From Alphaproteobacteria bacterium (GTDB taxonomy: Bacteria > Pseudomonadota > Alphaproteobacteria > Rhizobiales > Rhizobiaceae): DNA of 64,000 nucleotides. The stretch covers positions 434,001-498,000 of the forward strand of contig JAHJHT010000013.1 of NCBI GenBank assembly GCA_018823835.1. Reading direction: 5' to 3'. Shown here piece by piece: positions 43,455 through 52,664 of the stretch (positions are counted from its first letter, which is position 1; each line of letters begins with the position of its first letter). Under the pieces are notes generated by a model. The model saw only the letters and a program-made list of their open reading frames with translations, searched no databases and was not told where the DNA came from. Both the position numbers and the translations under genes were made by a program.

Positions 43455-44480
43455 ATGACTCCGATGACATCCAGCATTGCCAAGGCCTACCGCGACAGGC
43501 GCACAATCCTCGCCGTGGCCCCCATGATGGACTGGACTGACCGGCATTGCCGCTACTTCCATCGCCAGCTGACGCGCCATGCGCTGCTCTATACCGAGAT
43601 GGTGGTGGCCGACGCCGTCATCCATGGCGACCGTGACCGGCTGCTCGGATTCGACGCCGAGGAGCAGCCGCTGGCGCTGCAGATCGGCGGCTCGGACCCG
43701 GCAAAGCTCGCCGAGGCGGCGCGCATCGGCGAGAGCTTCGGCTATGGCGAGATCAACCTCAATGTCGGTTGCCCGTCCGACCGCGTGCAGTCGGGCACCT
43801 TCGGCGCCTGCCTGATGAAAACGCCCGGGCTGGTCGCCGAGGGCGTCGCCGCGATGAAGGCCGCCGTTTCAATCCCGGTGACCGTGAAATGCCGGATCGG
43901 CGTAAATGACCAGGATCCAGAAGAAGCGCTGGACACGCTGGCGTCAGGCGTTTTCGAAGCTGGTGCCGACGCGCTCTGGGTTCACGCGCGCAAGGCCTGG
44001 CTCGAGGGCCTGTCGCCAAAGGAAAACCGCGATATCCCGCCGCTCGACTACGGACGCGTCTTCCGGCTGAAGCGGAAATATCCGGATAAATTCATCGGCA
44101 TCAATGGCGGCATTCTGACCCTGGACGAGGCGCTGGAGCATCTCGTCCATGTCGACGGCGCCATGCTCGGCCGGGCCGCCTACCACACGCCGGGAGTCCT
44201 CGCCGACGTCGATCACCGCATCTTCGGCGGGCCGGCAAGAGAGTTCGATCCGGCTTCCCTGATCGAGACGATGGCGGACTACTGCCAGCGCCATATCGAC
44301 GAAGGCGGCCGGCTCGGGCACGTCACCCGCCACATGGTCGGCCTGTTCCACGGAATGCCCGGTGCCCGGCGCTACCGGCAAATCCTGTCCACCGACGTCA
44401 ACCGGCCCGGCGCCGGGCCCGACATTCTGCGGCAGGCCTTTGCCGCGGTCGAGCTCGACAGCGGCCGCGCCGCCGCCTGA
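43455..44480 (+). CDS. dusA: tRNA-dihydrouridine synthase A
   Basis: ATG 43455 gives 341 residues; an in-frame ATG at 43434 is less likely. The FMN-dependent fold is shown by VAPMMDWTDRHCR at the N-terminus, the catalytic Cys in LNVGCPSDRVQSGTFGACLM and GINGGI near the phosphate site. It reduces uridines in the tRNA D-loop. The length and the WTDRH and YTEMV stretches favour DusA over DusB/C. It is followed by the TauE/SafE gene after 31 bases. Confidence 0.95.
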   Translation: MTPMTSSIAKAYRDRRTILAVAPMMDWTDRHCRYFHRQLTRHALLYTEMVVADAVIHGDRDRLLGFDAEEQPLALQIGGSDPAKLAEAARIGESFGYGEINLNVGCPSDRVQSGTFGACLMKTPGLVAEGVAAMKAAVSIPVTVKCRIGVNDQDPEEALDTLASGVFEAGADALWVHARKAWLEGLSPKENRDIPPLDYGRVFRLKRKYPDKFIGINGGILTLDEALEHLVHVDGAMLGRAAYHTPGVLADVDHRIFGGPAREFDPASLIETMADYCQRHIDEGGRLGHVTRHMVGLFHGMPGARRYRQILSTDVNRPGAGPDILRQAFAAVELDSGRAAA

Positions 44481-44511
44481 CAGTCGCAACCAACCTTCGG
44501 AAAGTCGCCTG

Positions 44512-45339
44512 ATGCCTGTCGACATGGGATGGACCGAGCTCGCGCCCTTCGCGGTCGCCATCATGGCCGCGGGCGTGATCTCCGGCCTGCTCGCGGGCAT
44601 CTTCGGCATCGGCGGTGGTGCGGTGCTGGTGCCGGTCTTCTACCAGGTCTTCGGCCTCTTCGGCATCGACGAGAGCGTACGCATGCATCTCGCTGTCGGA
44701 TCCTCGCTCGGCATCATCATCCCGACTTCCATCCGCTCCTTCATGGCGCATCGTGCCCGCGGCGCTGTCGACATGGAGCTGCTGAAGACGCTCGCCATTC
44801 CCGTACCGCTCGGCGTGGCACTCGCTTCTCTGGTTGCGGCGTCGGTTTCCAGCGAGGGTCTGCGCATCATCTTCGCCGTGCTGGCGCTGCTGTTCGGCGC
44901 CCGCCTGCTGTTCAATCGCGAGAGCTGGCGTCTCGGCACGCAAATCCCTGACAACCCCTGGCGCAGCTTCATCGGCCTCTTGATCGGCTTTTTCTCCACC
45001 CTGATGGGCATTGGCGGCGGCATCATGAACAATACTTTCATGACGCTCTACGGCCGCCCGCTGCACCAGGCGGTGGCAACGTCGGCTGGCGTCGGCGTGC
45101 TGATCGCTATCCCCGGTACCATCGGCTACATCTGGGCCGGCTGGGGCAACCCGCTCCTGCCTTTCGGCTCGACCGGCTACATCAACTGGTTCGCGGTGGC
45201 GCTGGTCATCCCTGTCACGCTGATCGTCGCGCCATACGGCGTCACGATCGCGCACTGGCTGTCGAAGCGGCATCTGGAAGTCGGCTTCGGCCTGTTCTGC
45301 CTCACCGTCTCGGCCCGCTTCTTCGCCAGCTTAGGGTAA
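44512..45339 (+). CDS. TauE/SafE (TSUP) family permease
   Basis: ATG 44512 is preceded by GGAAAG. The product is 275 residues with about eight membrane segments in two repeats, each beginning with a glycine-rich motif (GIFGIGGGAVLVP and GFFSTLMGIGGGIMN). The family exports sulfite, sulfoacetate or other small anions. No sulfonate genes are adjacent, so the substrate is open. It ends one base from the convergent protease gene. Confidence 0.9.
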   Translation: MPVDMGWTELAPFAVAIMAAGVISGLLAGIFGIGGGAVLVPVFYQVFGLFGIDESVRMHLAVGSSLGIIIPTSIRSFMAHRARGAVDMELLKTLAIPVPLGVALASLVAASVSSEGLRIIFAVLALLFGARLLFNRESWRLGTQIPDNPWRSFIGLLIGFFSTLMGIGGGIMNNTFMTLYGRPLHQAVATSAGVGVLIAIPGTIGYIWAGWGNPLLPFGSTGYINWFAVALVIPVTLIVAPYGVTIAHWLSKRHLEVGFGLFCLTVSARFFASLG

Positions 45340-46044
45340 TCAGTCGCGCAGGATCAGCCGGTCGCCGCGCACGTCGAAGCCGGCGAGCGTGCCGATGAAG
45401 TTCATGCCGAGCAGGCTCTGGTCGAGCTGACCGGGCTCGGCCACCAGGATCGGCAGGTTGCGTCGCTCGATGGCGCCTACCGAGGCGGTGGCGGCGACGA
45501 CGCGCGCCGCCCTGGCCGTGCCGTTGGCCGTCGATACCGGAATGGTGAAGTTCAGGGCTGCCGTGTCGAAACCGGCGCGCGCGGCGTCGGCGGCGGTCAG
45601 CACGGTGCTTGTCGCGCCGGTGTCGACAATCGTGCTGACCGGCGTGCCGTCGACCGCCAGGCTGGCCTCGAAATGCCCGTCCATGCGTTTTTGCAACGTT
45701 ACCACCGCACGGCCCTCATCGTCGAAGGCGGTCAGCGGGCTGCCGGGAACCAGCCCGCCGCTGACCCGGTTTGCGACATCTTGCAGTTCATAGCGGTACT
45801 GGAAGCCGGCCATCAGAGCGAGGATCACCAGCAGCCAGATCGCCAGCATTCGGGCCGTGTCGCCGAACCGCTGGCTCGAGGCAACGATGCCCGACGCCAC
45901 GAGCGCCCCGAGCGCGCCAAGATAGATCAGGCTGCCGAACTGGCCGGTGCCCATGCCGAGCACCTGGCCGCTGGAATCGTTGATGACCAGCAGGATCAGT
46001 CCGCCGCCCAGAATGGCAGTTGCTATCCAGAAGAGACGTCCCAT
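45340..46044 (-). CDS. Membrane-anchored retropepsin-like aspartic protease (TIGR02281 type)
   Basis: The product is 234 residues. Three membrane segments occupy the first 85 residues, and the C-terminal 130 residues are a single retropepsin-like domain with catalytic motif IVDTGATSTVLT and the hydrophobic flap/dimer segment SLLGMNFIG. One Asp per chain means it must act as a dimer, probably in the periplasm. The physiological substrate is not known. It follows the DUF1289 gene by five bases. Confidence 0.9.
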   Translation of the reverse strand: MGRLFWIATAILGGGLILLVINDSSGQVLGMGTGQFGSLIYLGALGALVASGIVASSQRFGDTARMLAIWLLVILALMAGFQYRYELQDVANRVSGGLVPGSPLTAFDDEGRAVVTLQKRMDGHFEASLAVDGTPVSTIVDTGATSTVLTAADAARAGFDTAALNFTIPVSTANGTARAARVVAATASVGAIERRNLPILVAEPGQLDQSLLGMNFIGTLAGFDVRGDRLILRD

Positions 46045-46049
46045 GGCGC

Positions 46050-46283
46050 TCAGGCCGACTCGCCGCGTTCGCGCGCCATGCGCATGCGGCGGGTCTCGCG
46101 GCGAGGCTTGCGTTCGACGGTCTCGAGGCGGGCCGGAAGCCCGGCCATGACGTCGCGGCGCTCCTGCGGCGTCATGTCGAGCCAGCCGGAAATCTCGTCG
46201 CGCGTGCGGCCGCAGCCGAAGCAGTATCCGGTCTTCATGTCGATCGAGCAGACGAGGATGCAGGGCGATTCTATAGACGGCAT
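46050..46283 (-). CDS. DUF1289 cysteine-rich small protein
   Basis: ATG 46283 gives 77 residues. The N-terminal half has four cysteines in the DUF1289 pattern (SPCILVCSID...GYCFGCGRTRDEI), probably a metal or iron-sulfur site. The C-terminus is strongly basic. Function is unknown. Co-transcription with the aspartic protease gene is likely from the five-base gap. Confidence 0.9.
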   Translation of the reverse strand: MPSIESPCILVCSIDMKTGYCFGCGRTRDEISGWLDMTPQERRDVMAGLPARLETVERKPRRETRRMRMARERGESA

Positions 46284-46402
46284 GCGGCGTCCCTGTTTGA
46301 GCATTTTCACATGGGACAAAGGACTGGCCAATGCAAGGGCGGCCATTGTCTAGACGCCGTCCGGCGGCTATGCCGCACGCGCAGACAATCCGGACGGTTC
46401 AC

Positions 46403-47404
46403 ATGACCAGCGCGCTTCCCTTCGACGACTACAGGTCCCTGCTCGCATCGCTACCGGCCGGCGATCAGGCCGCCGCCGACCGCGTGGCGATGCTTTTCGG
46501 CAGGGCCGATAAGCCGGAAGGTTCGCTCGGACGCATGGAGGATATCGCGGCATGGCTGGCGAAATGGTCGGGTCGAGCGCCGCCGCAGATCAACCGGCCG
46601 CTTGTCGCCGTATTTGCCGGCAATCACGGCGTCGTCACGCAGCGCGTTTCGCCGCGCCCGCACGCCGCGACGGCGCAGGCGGTGGAACTCGCCGCGGCGG
46701 GCGGGGCCGCGATCAACCAGCTTTGCCTGGCGCATGATCTGGGGCTAAAGGTCTTTGACTTGGCGCTCCATCTGCCGACCGAGGACATCACCCGCGACGC
46801 CGCCCTCGACGAACTCGGCTGCGCCGCGACCATGGCCTTCGGCATGGAGGCTATCGCCGGCGGCACGGACCTCCTGTGCCTTGGCGATGTCGGTGTCGGC
46901 AATTCCACCATCGCCGCGGCGATCTTCTGCATGCTGTATGGCGGCAAGGGCGCGGACTGGGTCGGGCCGGGCTCGGGCGCCGACGAGGCGATGATCGGCC
47001 GCAAGGCCGAAGTCGTCGATGCCGCCATCGCGCTGCACGGCCGCCAGAAGGACCCGCTGGAGATACTCCGTCGCGTCGGCGGTCGCGAGTTCGCCGCCTG
47101 TGCCGGCGCGATCATTGCCGCGCGCGCCGAGAAGCTTCCGGTCATCCTCGACGGACTGGCGGCGACCGCTGCGGCAGCGCTGCTGCATGCCGCCAACCCC
47201 ACTGCCGTCGAGCATTGCATGCTTGCCCAGGTCGCGACCGAGCCAGGTCATGCGCGTGTTGCCGAAACGCTCGGCCTGCAGCCGATTCTCGATCTTCAGC
47301 TGTCGCATGGGGAGGCCACGGGCGCCGCGATTGCCGCCGGCGTCGTCAGGGCGGCCGCGCTTCTGAGCTCAGGCATGGCCGCGGCCGTCAGGCAGCACGC
47401 CTAG
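46403..47404 (+). CDS. cobT: Nicotinate-nucleotide--dimethylbenzimidazole phosphoribosyltransferase
   Basis: ATG 46403 gives 333 residues, close to the family norm. Visible motifs are KPEGSLGRMEDIAAWL near the N-terminus, VFAGNHGVV, LCLGDVGVGNSTIAAA and the C-terminal LSHGEATGAAIAAGVVRAA with its catalytic Glu region. It makes alpha-ribazole phosphate for the lower ligand of cobalamin. It stands alone here; its stop overlaps the kinase gene by four bases tail to tail. Confidence 0.96.
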   Translation: MTSALPFDDYRSLLASLPAGDQAAADRVAMLFGRADKPEGSLGRMEDIAAWLAKWSGRAPPQINRPLVAVFAGNHGVVTQRVSPRPHAATAQAVELAAAGGAAINQLCLAHDLGLKVFDLALHLPTEDITRDAALDELGCAATMAFGMEAIAGGTDLLCLGDVGVGNSTIAAAIFCMLYGGKGADWVGPGSGADEAMIGRKAEVVDAAIALHGRQKDPLEILRRVGGREFAACAGAIIAARAEKLPVILDGLAATAAAALLHAANPTAVEHCMLAQVATEPGHARVAETLGLQPILDLQLSHGEATGAAIAAGVVRAAALLSSGMAAAVRQHA

Positions 47405-48930
47405 CGGCGCTTTCCGCTTCCTGCCGCCGTCGGCAGCGCCGGCAACTCTTCCATGACGCGTGTTGCCGGGAAGCTGGCGATCGCCTCCGTGCCTTCGCGC
47501 AGCTTCGAGCGCAGCTCGAAGCCGCCCTGGTGCAGCGCCAGAAGCCCCTGGACGATCGGAAGGCCGAGCCCCGTGCCCTGTTCGGCGCTCTTGATCGAGA
47601 TCGATCCCTGGCCGAAGGCCGACAGAGCAACCGGGATTTCCTCCTCGGGAATACCCGGACCGCTGTCCTTGATCGAGACATATTGTCCGCCTCCCGCCGT
47701 CCAGCCGGCACGCACGACGACCTCGCTGCCGCTCGGCGCGAATTTTACCGCGTTGGAGAGGAGGTTCAGCGTGATCTGGCGCACGGCGCGTTCGTCGGCA
47801 AAGAGGCGCGGCAGCGACGACTCGAACCTTTGCACCAGCTTGATGCCCTTGTTGCGCGCCCTCAGCTCCATCAGGTGGCAGCATTCCTCCACAACGTCTG
47901 CCAGCACCACCGGCTCCTCGTTGAGCTGGTAGCGGCCCGCCTCGACACGAGACAGGTCGAGAATCTCGTTAATCAGGTCGAGCAGGTGGCGGCCGGATTC
48001 GTGGATGTCCTTGGCGTAGTCGCGGTAGGTCGGGTTTTCCATTGGCCCGAGCACTTCCTTGCCCATCACCTCTGAGAAGCCGAGAATGGCATTGAGCGGC
48101 GTTCTCAGTTCATGGCTCATCGTCGCCAGGAAGCGCGACTTGGCGAGGTTGGCGTCCTCGGCGCGCCGTCTGGCCTCCTCCGACATCGCCTTGGCGGTCT
48201 CGACCTCCGCCAGCAGCGCATCCTTCTCGGAGCGGAAGGAAAGGAGCATCAGCGAGGACCGGTTCAACTGGTCGGCGACGTAGGCGAAGAAGGGCAGAGA
48301 GGCGATCAACAGCCCCACCATCAGCGCCTCTACAGGTGTCTGCATGCGGGTGCCGAGCAGGGTGTAGGTGGCGAGCGGCAGGGCAAATGTCGCGGCCAGT
48401 GCGCCTCGCAGCGACGATCCGACCAGCGCCGTCGCGGCAATCGCCAGCAGGAGCACGATGCCCTTGATGAGCGGAAACTGGCCGGCCTGGCAGGCGGCGC
48501 AGTAGAGCTGCGCGAAATACGCCCAGCCGATGCCGCTGACGAAATGCGCGACGAGAAAGTTGCGCGTCGTGCGCGAAACATCGAGCTCGGAAGAAATGGC
48601 GCGCGTCGTGCGCCTGGCGATTACAGCGAGCGCCGCGTAGCAGGTCAGCGTGACAAGCGCCCAGATGACGATCGATCGGCCCATGCCGGCGAATAGGCCC
48701 GCCGTGGCGATCAGGATCACCATCACCAGGATGGCGATTGCGCTGCGGCTCATTGCGCGGGCATGCAGCTTCAGCAGGTCGCGGTCGAAATTGACGCTGC
48801 CGGTCTGGTGGGCAAGACGGTCCCGCGTCTTGCGAACGGCACGCGCCACATCGCTGTTGCGATGCGGTTTCCTGCGGTCCACAATGATTTTGTCCGCCGT
48901 ATCTGATCTGAGCAACGGCATGAAATTCAA
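47401..48930 (-). CDS. Membrane sensor histidine kinase
   Basis: The product is up to 509 residues (ATG 48753 would remove a hydrophilic leader). About six membrane segments lie between residues 60 and 240, followed by a coiled coil, the phosphoacceptor box SHELRTPLNAILGFSEVMG and an ATP-binding domain (LLSNAVKFAPSG, DSGPGIPEEE, GTGLGLPIV). The dimerisation box resembles that of the PdhS/DivJ/PleC cell-cycle kinases of alphaproteobacteria. No response regulator is adjacent. The signal is unknown. Confidence 0.88.
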   Translation of the reverse strand: MNFMPLLRSDTADKIIVDRRKPHRNSDVARAVRKTRDRLAHQTGSVNFDRDLLKLHARAMSRSAIAILVMVILIATAGLFAGMGRSIVIWALVTLTCYAALAVIARRTTRAISSELDVSRTTRNFLVAHFVSGIGWAYFAQLYCAACQAGQFPLIKGIVLLLAIAATALVGSSLRGALAATFALPLATYTLLGTRMQTPVEALMVGLLIASLPFFAYVADQLNRSSLMLLSFRSEKDALLAEVETAKAMSEEARRRAEDANLAKSRFLATMSHELRTPLNAILGFSEVMGKEVLGPMENPTYRDYAKDIHESGRHLLDLINEILDLSRVEAGRYQLNEEPVVLADVVEECCHLMELRARNKGIKLVQRFESSLPRLFADERAVRQITLNLLSNAVKFAPSGSEVVVRAGWTAGGGQYVSIKDSGPGIPEEEIPVALSAFGQGSISIKSAEQGTGLGLPIVQGLLALHQGGFELRSKLREGTEAIASFPATRVMEELPALPTAAGSGKRR

Positions 48931-48996
48931 CTTACGCGCGCAACGGTTCCCAAAGACCGCAGGCTATGGCCGAATGATTAAGAGATTGTTTGCCAT

Positions 48997-49614
48997 ATGC
49001 TGAAAACGGGCATTTCGAGCCGCCGTCTCGGTAGCCGGCGGGCCCGCAAGACTAGCCTTCGGCGCCGCGTTTTCGATCTCCTGCTGGCCACCGCGATCCT
49101 CGGGGCGCTGCTTGTCGTCGTTGCCCGTTTCGACGGTGTCGCCGAGCGCAGCATCTCGGGTAAGGCGCGCATCGCCGACGGCGATTCGCTGTCTCTCGAC
49201 GGTGAGCGAATCCGGCTGCGCGGCATCGATGCGCCCGAACTCGCGCAGCGCTGCGAGAAGGCCGGTTCAGACTATGCCTGCGGGACCAAGGCGCGCGAGG
49301 CGCTGGTCGCGCTGGTGTCAGGCAGGCCGGTGACCTGCATCGGATGGGAGCGGGACCGCTACGACCGGCTGCTCGCCGCCTGTTCGGCCGGCGGCGTTGA
49401 GCTCAACCGGCAGCTGGTGCTGTCGGGATGGGCGGTTGCCTATGGCGACTTCGCCGCCGAGGAGGCTTCGGCTCGCGAGGCGGGGAGGGGCCTCTGGTCC
49501 GGAACCTTCGAGCGGCCGCAGGGCTGGCGCAAACAGCATGGCGGCATGGCCGAAGACGAGCACCTGCTCGTCGGGCGTATCCTCAACTGGCTCCGCCAGG
49601 CGCTTCGCATTTAG
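48997..49614 (+). CDS. Membrane-anchored staphylococcal-nuclease-like protein
   Basis: The product is 205 residues. A basic N-terminus and one membrane segment (about 25-43) precede an SNase domain. Active-site residues are recognisable: Asp in IADGDSL, Arg and Asp/Glu in IRLRGIDAPEL, and the Arg of RDRYDRLLA. Two or more cysteines (RCEKAGSDYACG, TCIG) suggest a periplasmic disulfide form. It probably degrades nucleic acid outside the cytoplasm. Confidence 0.88.
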   Translation: MLKTGISSRRLGSRRARKTSLRRRVFDLLLATAILGALLVVVARFDGVAERSISGKARIADGDSLSLDGERIRLRGIDAPELAQRCEKAGSDYACGTKAREALVALVSGRPVTCIGWERDRYDRLLAACSAGGVELNRQLVLSGWAVAYGDFAAEEASAREAGRGLWSGTFERPQGWRKQHGGMAEDEHLLVGRILNWLRQALRI

Positions 49615-49657
49615 CCGCGCCACCCCTATACCGGTGCTGATACGCAGGGAGGATTTC

Positions 49658-50269
49658 ATGAAGCTGTTCGACGGGGGCAGGGCCCCCAATCCCCGCCGGG
49701 TTCGCGTCTTCCTGGCCGAAAAGGGCATCGAGGTGCCGGTCGCGCCTGTAGACATGGCCGCCATGGAACATCGCGGTCCCGACGTCTCGTCGCGCAATCC
49801 GCTGCAGCGCCTGCCGGTGCTCGAACTCGACGACGGCACGGTGCTTTGCGAATCGATCGCCATCTGCCGCTATTTCGAGGAGATCCAGCCGGAACCGGCC
49901 CTGTTCGGGCGCGGCGCCGTCGGCAAGGCGCTGGTGGAGATGTGGCAGCGCCGGATGGAGCTCAACCTGCTCTTTCCCGTCGCCCAGGCCTTCCGGCATA
50001 TTCATCCGGCAATGAAGGGGTGGGAGGTGCCGCAGGTCCCTGACTGGGGCGAGGCCAACAAACCCAAGGCGATCGAGTTCCTGCGCCTGCTCGATAAGGA
50101 ACTGAGGGAACGGGAATTTATCGCCGGCGACGACTATTCGGTCGCCGACATCACCGGGCTCGTAGCGCTCGACTTCATGAAACCGGCGCGCATCGCCGTG
50201 CCCGAAGAACTCGCCAACGTGCTGCGTTGGCACCGGGCCATAGCGGCGCGTCCGAGCGCCGCCGCTTGA
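49658..50269 (+). CDS. Glutathione S-transferase family protein
   Basis: ATG 49658 follows GGGAGGA. The product is 203 residues with an N-terminal thioredoxin-like domain (MKLFDGGRAPNPRRVRVFL, then LQRLPVLELDDGTVLCESIAICRYFEE, which binds glutathione) and a helical C-terminal domain (DYSVADITGLV). The catalytic Ser/Cys is not obvious; APNP suggests a theta- or beta-like member. Substrate unknown. It is one base from the next gene. Confidence 0.9.
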   Translation: MKLFDGGRAPNPRRVRVFLAEKGIEVPVAPVDMAAMEHRGPDVSSRNPLQRLPVLELDDGTVLCESIAICRYFEEIQPEPALFGRGAVGKALVEMWQRRMELNLLFPVAQAFRHIHPAMKGWEVPQVPDWGEANKPKAIEFLRLLDKELREREFIAGDDYSVADITGLVALDFMKPARIAVPEELANVLRWHRAIAARPSAAA

Positions 50270-50270
50270 G

Positions 50271-50891
50271 ATGAACGACGATCTCTCGACGCTGACGGCG
50301 CGGGTTCGCGGCTGCCGGCTCTGCGTCGAGGCACCGCTCGGCCGCCCGCTGCCGCATGAGCCGCGCCCGGTGCTGGTGCCGTCCTCGTCGGCCAGGATCC
50401 TGATCGCCGGCCAGGCGCCCGGAACGCGCGTGCATGCCTCGGGCGTGCCGTTCACCGATCCGTCGGGCGACCGGCTGCGGGACTGGCTCGGCGTCGATGC
50501 GGAGACCTTTTACGACCCAGAGCGCTTCGCCATCCTGCCAATGGGCTTCTGCTTCCCCGGGCTCGACGCCAAGGGCGGCGATCTGCCGCCGCGCCGCGAA
50601 TGCGCGCCGGCCTGGCGCGCGCCGCTGATGGCGCTGATGCCCCAGGTCGATCTGGTCCTGACGATCGGACGCTACGCGCAAGCCTGGCACCTTGGTGCAC
50701 TGCGCAGTCCGTCGCTAACCGAAACGGTGAAGGACTGGCGCGTGCTCTGGGCGTCGGGGAAGCAGCCTCGCGTCCTGCCCCTGCCGCATCCGTCCTGGCG
50801 CAATTCTGGCTGGCTGAAGCGCAATCCATGGTTCGAGAACGAATTGCTGCCTTTTCTCAAAGCGGAAATCGCAGACCGCACTTCGAGCTGA
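50271..50891 (+). CDS. Uracil-DNA glycosylase family protein with four-cysteine iron-sulfur pattern
   Basis: The product is 206 residues. It has the glycosylase motifs GQAPG (47-51) and HPSWRNSGW near the C-terminus. Cysteines at 15, 18, 94 and 111 fit the spacing that holds the iron-sulfur cluster in family 4 uracil-DNA glycosylases. It would remove uracil from DNA, although some members of this group have other specificities. The ATG comes one base after the GST stop, so translation is probably coupled. Confidence 0.87.
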   Translation: MNDDLSTLTARVRGCRLCVEAPLGRPLPHEPRPVLVPSSSARILIAGQAPGTRVHASGVPFTDPSGDRLRDWLGVDAETFYDPERFAILPMGFCFPGLDAKGGDLPPRRECAPAWRAPLMALMPQVDLVLTIGRYAQAWHLGALRSPSLTETVKDWRVLWASGKQPRVLPLPHPSWRNSGWLKRNPWFENELLPFLKAEIADRTSS

Positions 50892-50997
50892 CAGGGCAAA
50901 CCAGTCCCTGATTTTGGCGCTTTATGGGAATTTCTTTCTTGCGGGGGCGCTCGCTTGCTGTGAATATGGATGATTATACCGCCTCCGGAGTATTTTC

Positions 50998-51489
50998 ATG
51001 GACCGCCTCGACCGCAAGATTCTGCGTCTGCTGCAGGAAGACTCCACCCTTGCCGTTGCCGATGTCGCCAAGAAGGTCGGCCTCTCGACAACGCCGTGCT
51101 GGCGCCGCATCCAGAAGCTCGAGGAGGAGGGCGTGATCAGGCGGCGTGTCGCCATTCTCGACCCAGTCAAGATAAACGCACGCGTCACGGTCTTCGTCTC
51201 TATCCGCACCAATTCGCACAGCAACGAATGGCTGAAGCGCTTTTCGGAAGTGATCCAGGATTTTCCGGAGGTGGTCGAGTTCTACCGTATGAGCGGCGAC
51301 ATCGACTATCTGATCCGTGTCGTCGTGCCCGACATCGCCGCCTATGACGCCTTCTACAAGCGCCTGATCGCCAAGATCGAGATCCGCGACGTGTCCTCGT
51401 CATTTGCCATGGAGCAGATCAAGTACACGACCGAAATGCCGCTCGACTACATGGTGCTCGACAAGGAGAGTGGCTCGAAGGCAGGCTGA
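50998..51489 (+). CDS. Lrp/AsnC family transcription regulator
   Basis: The product is 163 residues with an N-terminal helix-turn-helix (LDRKILRLLQEDSTLAVADVAKKVGLSTTPCWRRIQKLEEEGVI) and a C-terminal ligand-binding RAM domain (about 65-150, SGDIDYLIRVVVPD). CGGAG precedes the ATG. The ligand is probably an amino acid. No partner gene is adjacent on the opposite strand, so its target is not evident. Confidence 0.94.
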   Translation: MDRLDRKILRLLQEDSTLAVADVAKKVGLSTTPCWRRIQKLEEEGVIRRRVAILDPVKINARVTVFVSIRTNSHSNEWLKRFSEVIQDFPEVVEFYRMSGDIDYLIRVVVPDIAAYDAFYKRLIAKIEIRDVSSSFAMEQIKYTTEMPLDYMVLDKESGSKAG

Positions 51490-51507
51490 CCCGCATGCCG
51501 GGGTTCC

Positions 51508-52560
51508 ATGTTGTCAATCCCGAGGGTGGCTCCAGCGAAAGCAGGGCGAATGGCTAGCCCGTTTTCTCGCAAACGCCTGCGCCAACTGCTGCACGAACTG
51601 AACCTGCGCTGGATGCCCCCGGCCGATATCATCTGGTCGAAGGGCGGCGGCGATTTCTGCGACGTTGCCGGTCCCTGGAAGTACCGAAGAGGCCGGACGG
51701 AATCCACGCAGTCGGACGCCTTCTTTGCCCGGCACTATGGGGCAGCGGCCGGACTGGTCTGGGTGCGTCTCGGAACCATAGCGAGAGAGGGCCAGGCCTG
51801 CGACCTCGATCGGTTCGCCAAGGTCGCGCTGCCCCACATAACCCGGCCGTTCATCCTGATCACCACGGATGGAGACTTGTCGGTTCCTTCGGAACTGAGC
51901 CCTCCGACGGTGGCCGCCATCAAATCGCATCCCAATTTGATCGCGTGGTACAGCCAGAACGCCGACGGAAGCGACACGGCTGTGATCCCGTTTCCCATCG
52001 GGCTTGACCTCCACACAGCGCGGGGCAGGGCAAAGGCGTCGCGCCTCCTCCCGATGCTCCTGGAGCTAGGGAAATCAGCGCCGTCGGCTGCCTTGCGGCA
52101 GTTGCGGGTCTTCAGTGACCTTAACCTTCAACCCACCGCCGCCCGAGATGAAGCGCATAAGGCCGTGGAAGGGTGCGAGCACGTCGATTTCGCTTCCGTG
52201 CGCGTCCCGCAATTCGAGATCTGGCGCCGCTACGCAAGCTATCCCTTCGTCATGTCGGCGCATGGTAACGGGCTCGATTGCCACAGGACGTGGGAGGCGC
52301 TCTGTCTCGGTTGCATCGTCATAGTGAAAACCTCTTCGCTCGACCCGCTCTACGAAGGGCTGCCGGTCGTCATCATGGAGGACTGGGGGCAGGTGCGCGA
52401 TATTCAACAATTGAAGCGGTGGCTCGAAGCGCTGGGGCCGCTCACGGCCCCCTCCTACATTCAGGGCAGACTCGACCCACAAGCCTGGCTTCGCCCCATC
52501 CGCGAAAGGCTCGTGGCGCCCGAGGCTTCGCCACGCGGCTTCACGACTCCCTCGGTGTGA
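51508..52560 (+). CDS. Exostosin-like glycosyltransferase (possible)
   Basis: The ORF is 350 residues; the true start may be ATG 51550 (336 residues), and neither has a strong ribosome-binding site. The segment SAHGNGLDCHRTWEALCLGCIVIVKTSSLDPLYEGLPVVI (given here as two adjoining parts: SAHGNGLDCHRTWEALCLG, then CIVIVKTSSLDPLYEGLP) resembles the nucleotide-sugar part of exostosin-type (GT47-like) transferases. No signal peptide or membrane segment is visible. It is a lone gene with no polysaccharide genes around it and slightly lower GC than its neighbours, so recent acquisition is possible. Confidence 0.65.
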   Translation: MLSIPRVAPAKAGRMASPFSRKRLRQLLHELNLRWMPPADIIWSKGGGDFCDVAGPWKYRRGRTESTQSDAFFARHYGAAAGLVWVRLGTIAREGQACDLDRFAKVALPHITRPFILITTDGDLSVPSELSPPTVAAIKSHPNLIAWYSQNADGSDTAVIPFPIGLDLHTARGRAKASRLLPMLLELGKSAPSAALRQLRVFSDLNLQPTAARDEAHKAVEGCEHVDFASVRVPQFEIWRRYASYPFVMSAHGNGLDCHRTWEALCLGCIVIVKTSSLDPLYEGLPVVIMEDWGQVRDIQQLKRWLEALGPLTAPSYIQGRLDPQAWLRPIRERLVAPEASPRGFTTPSV

Positions 52561-52664
52561 AGCGCCAGCGTGTGACGCGCCGGCGCTCGGGCTCTTGGAA
52601 TGGGGCCCCGGCGTCTAAGGTCGCGTCGAACCGTCGGGCCATGCCGACGGTTCGCTCGGCCAGG

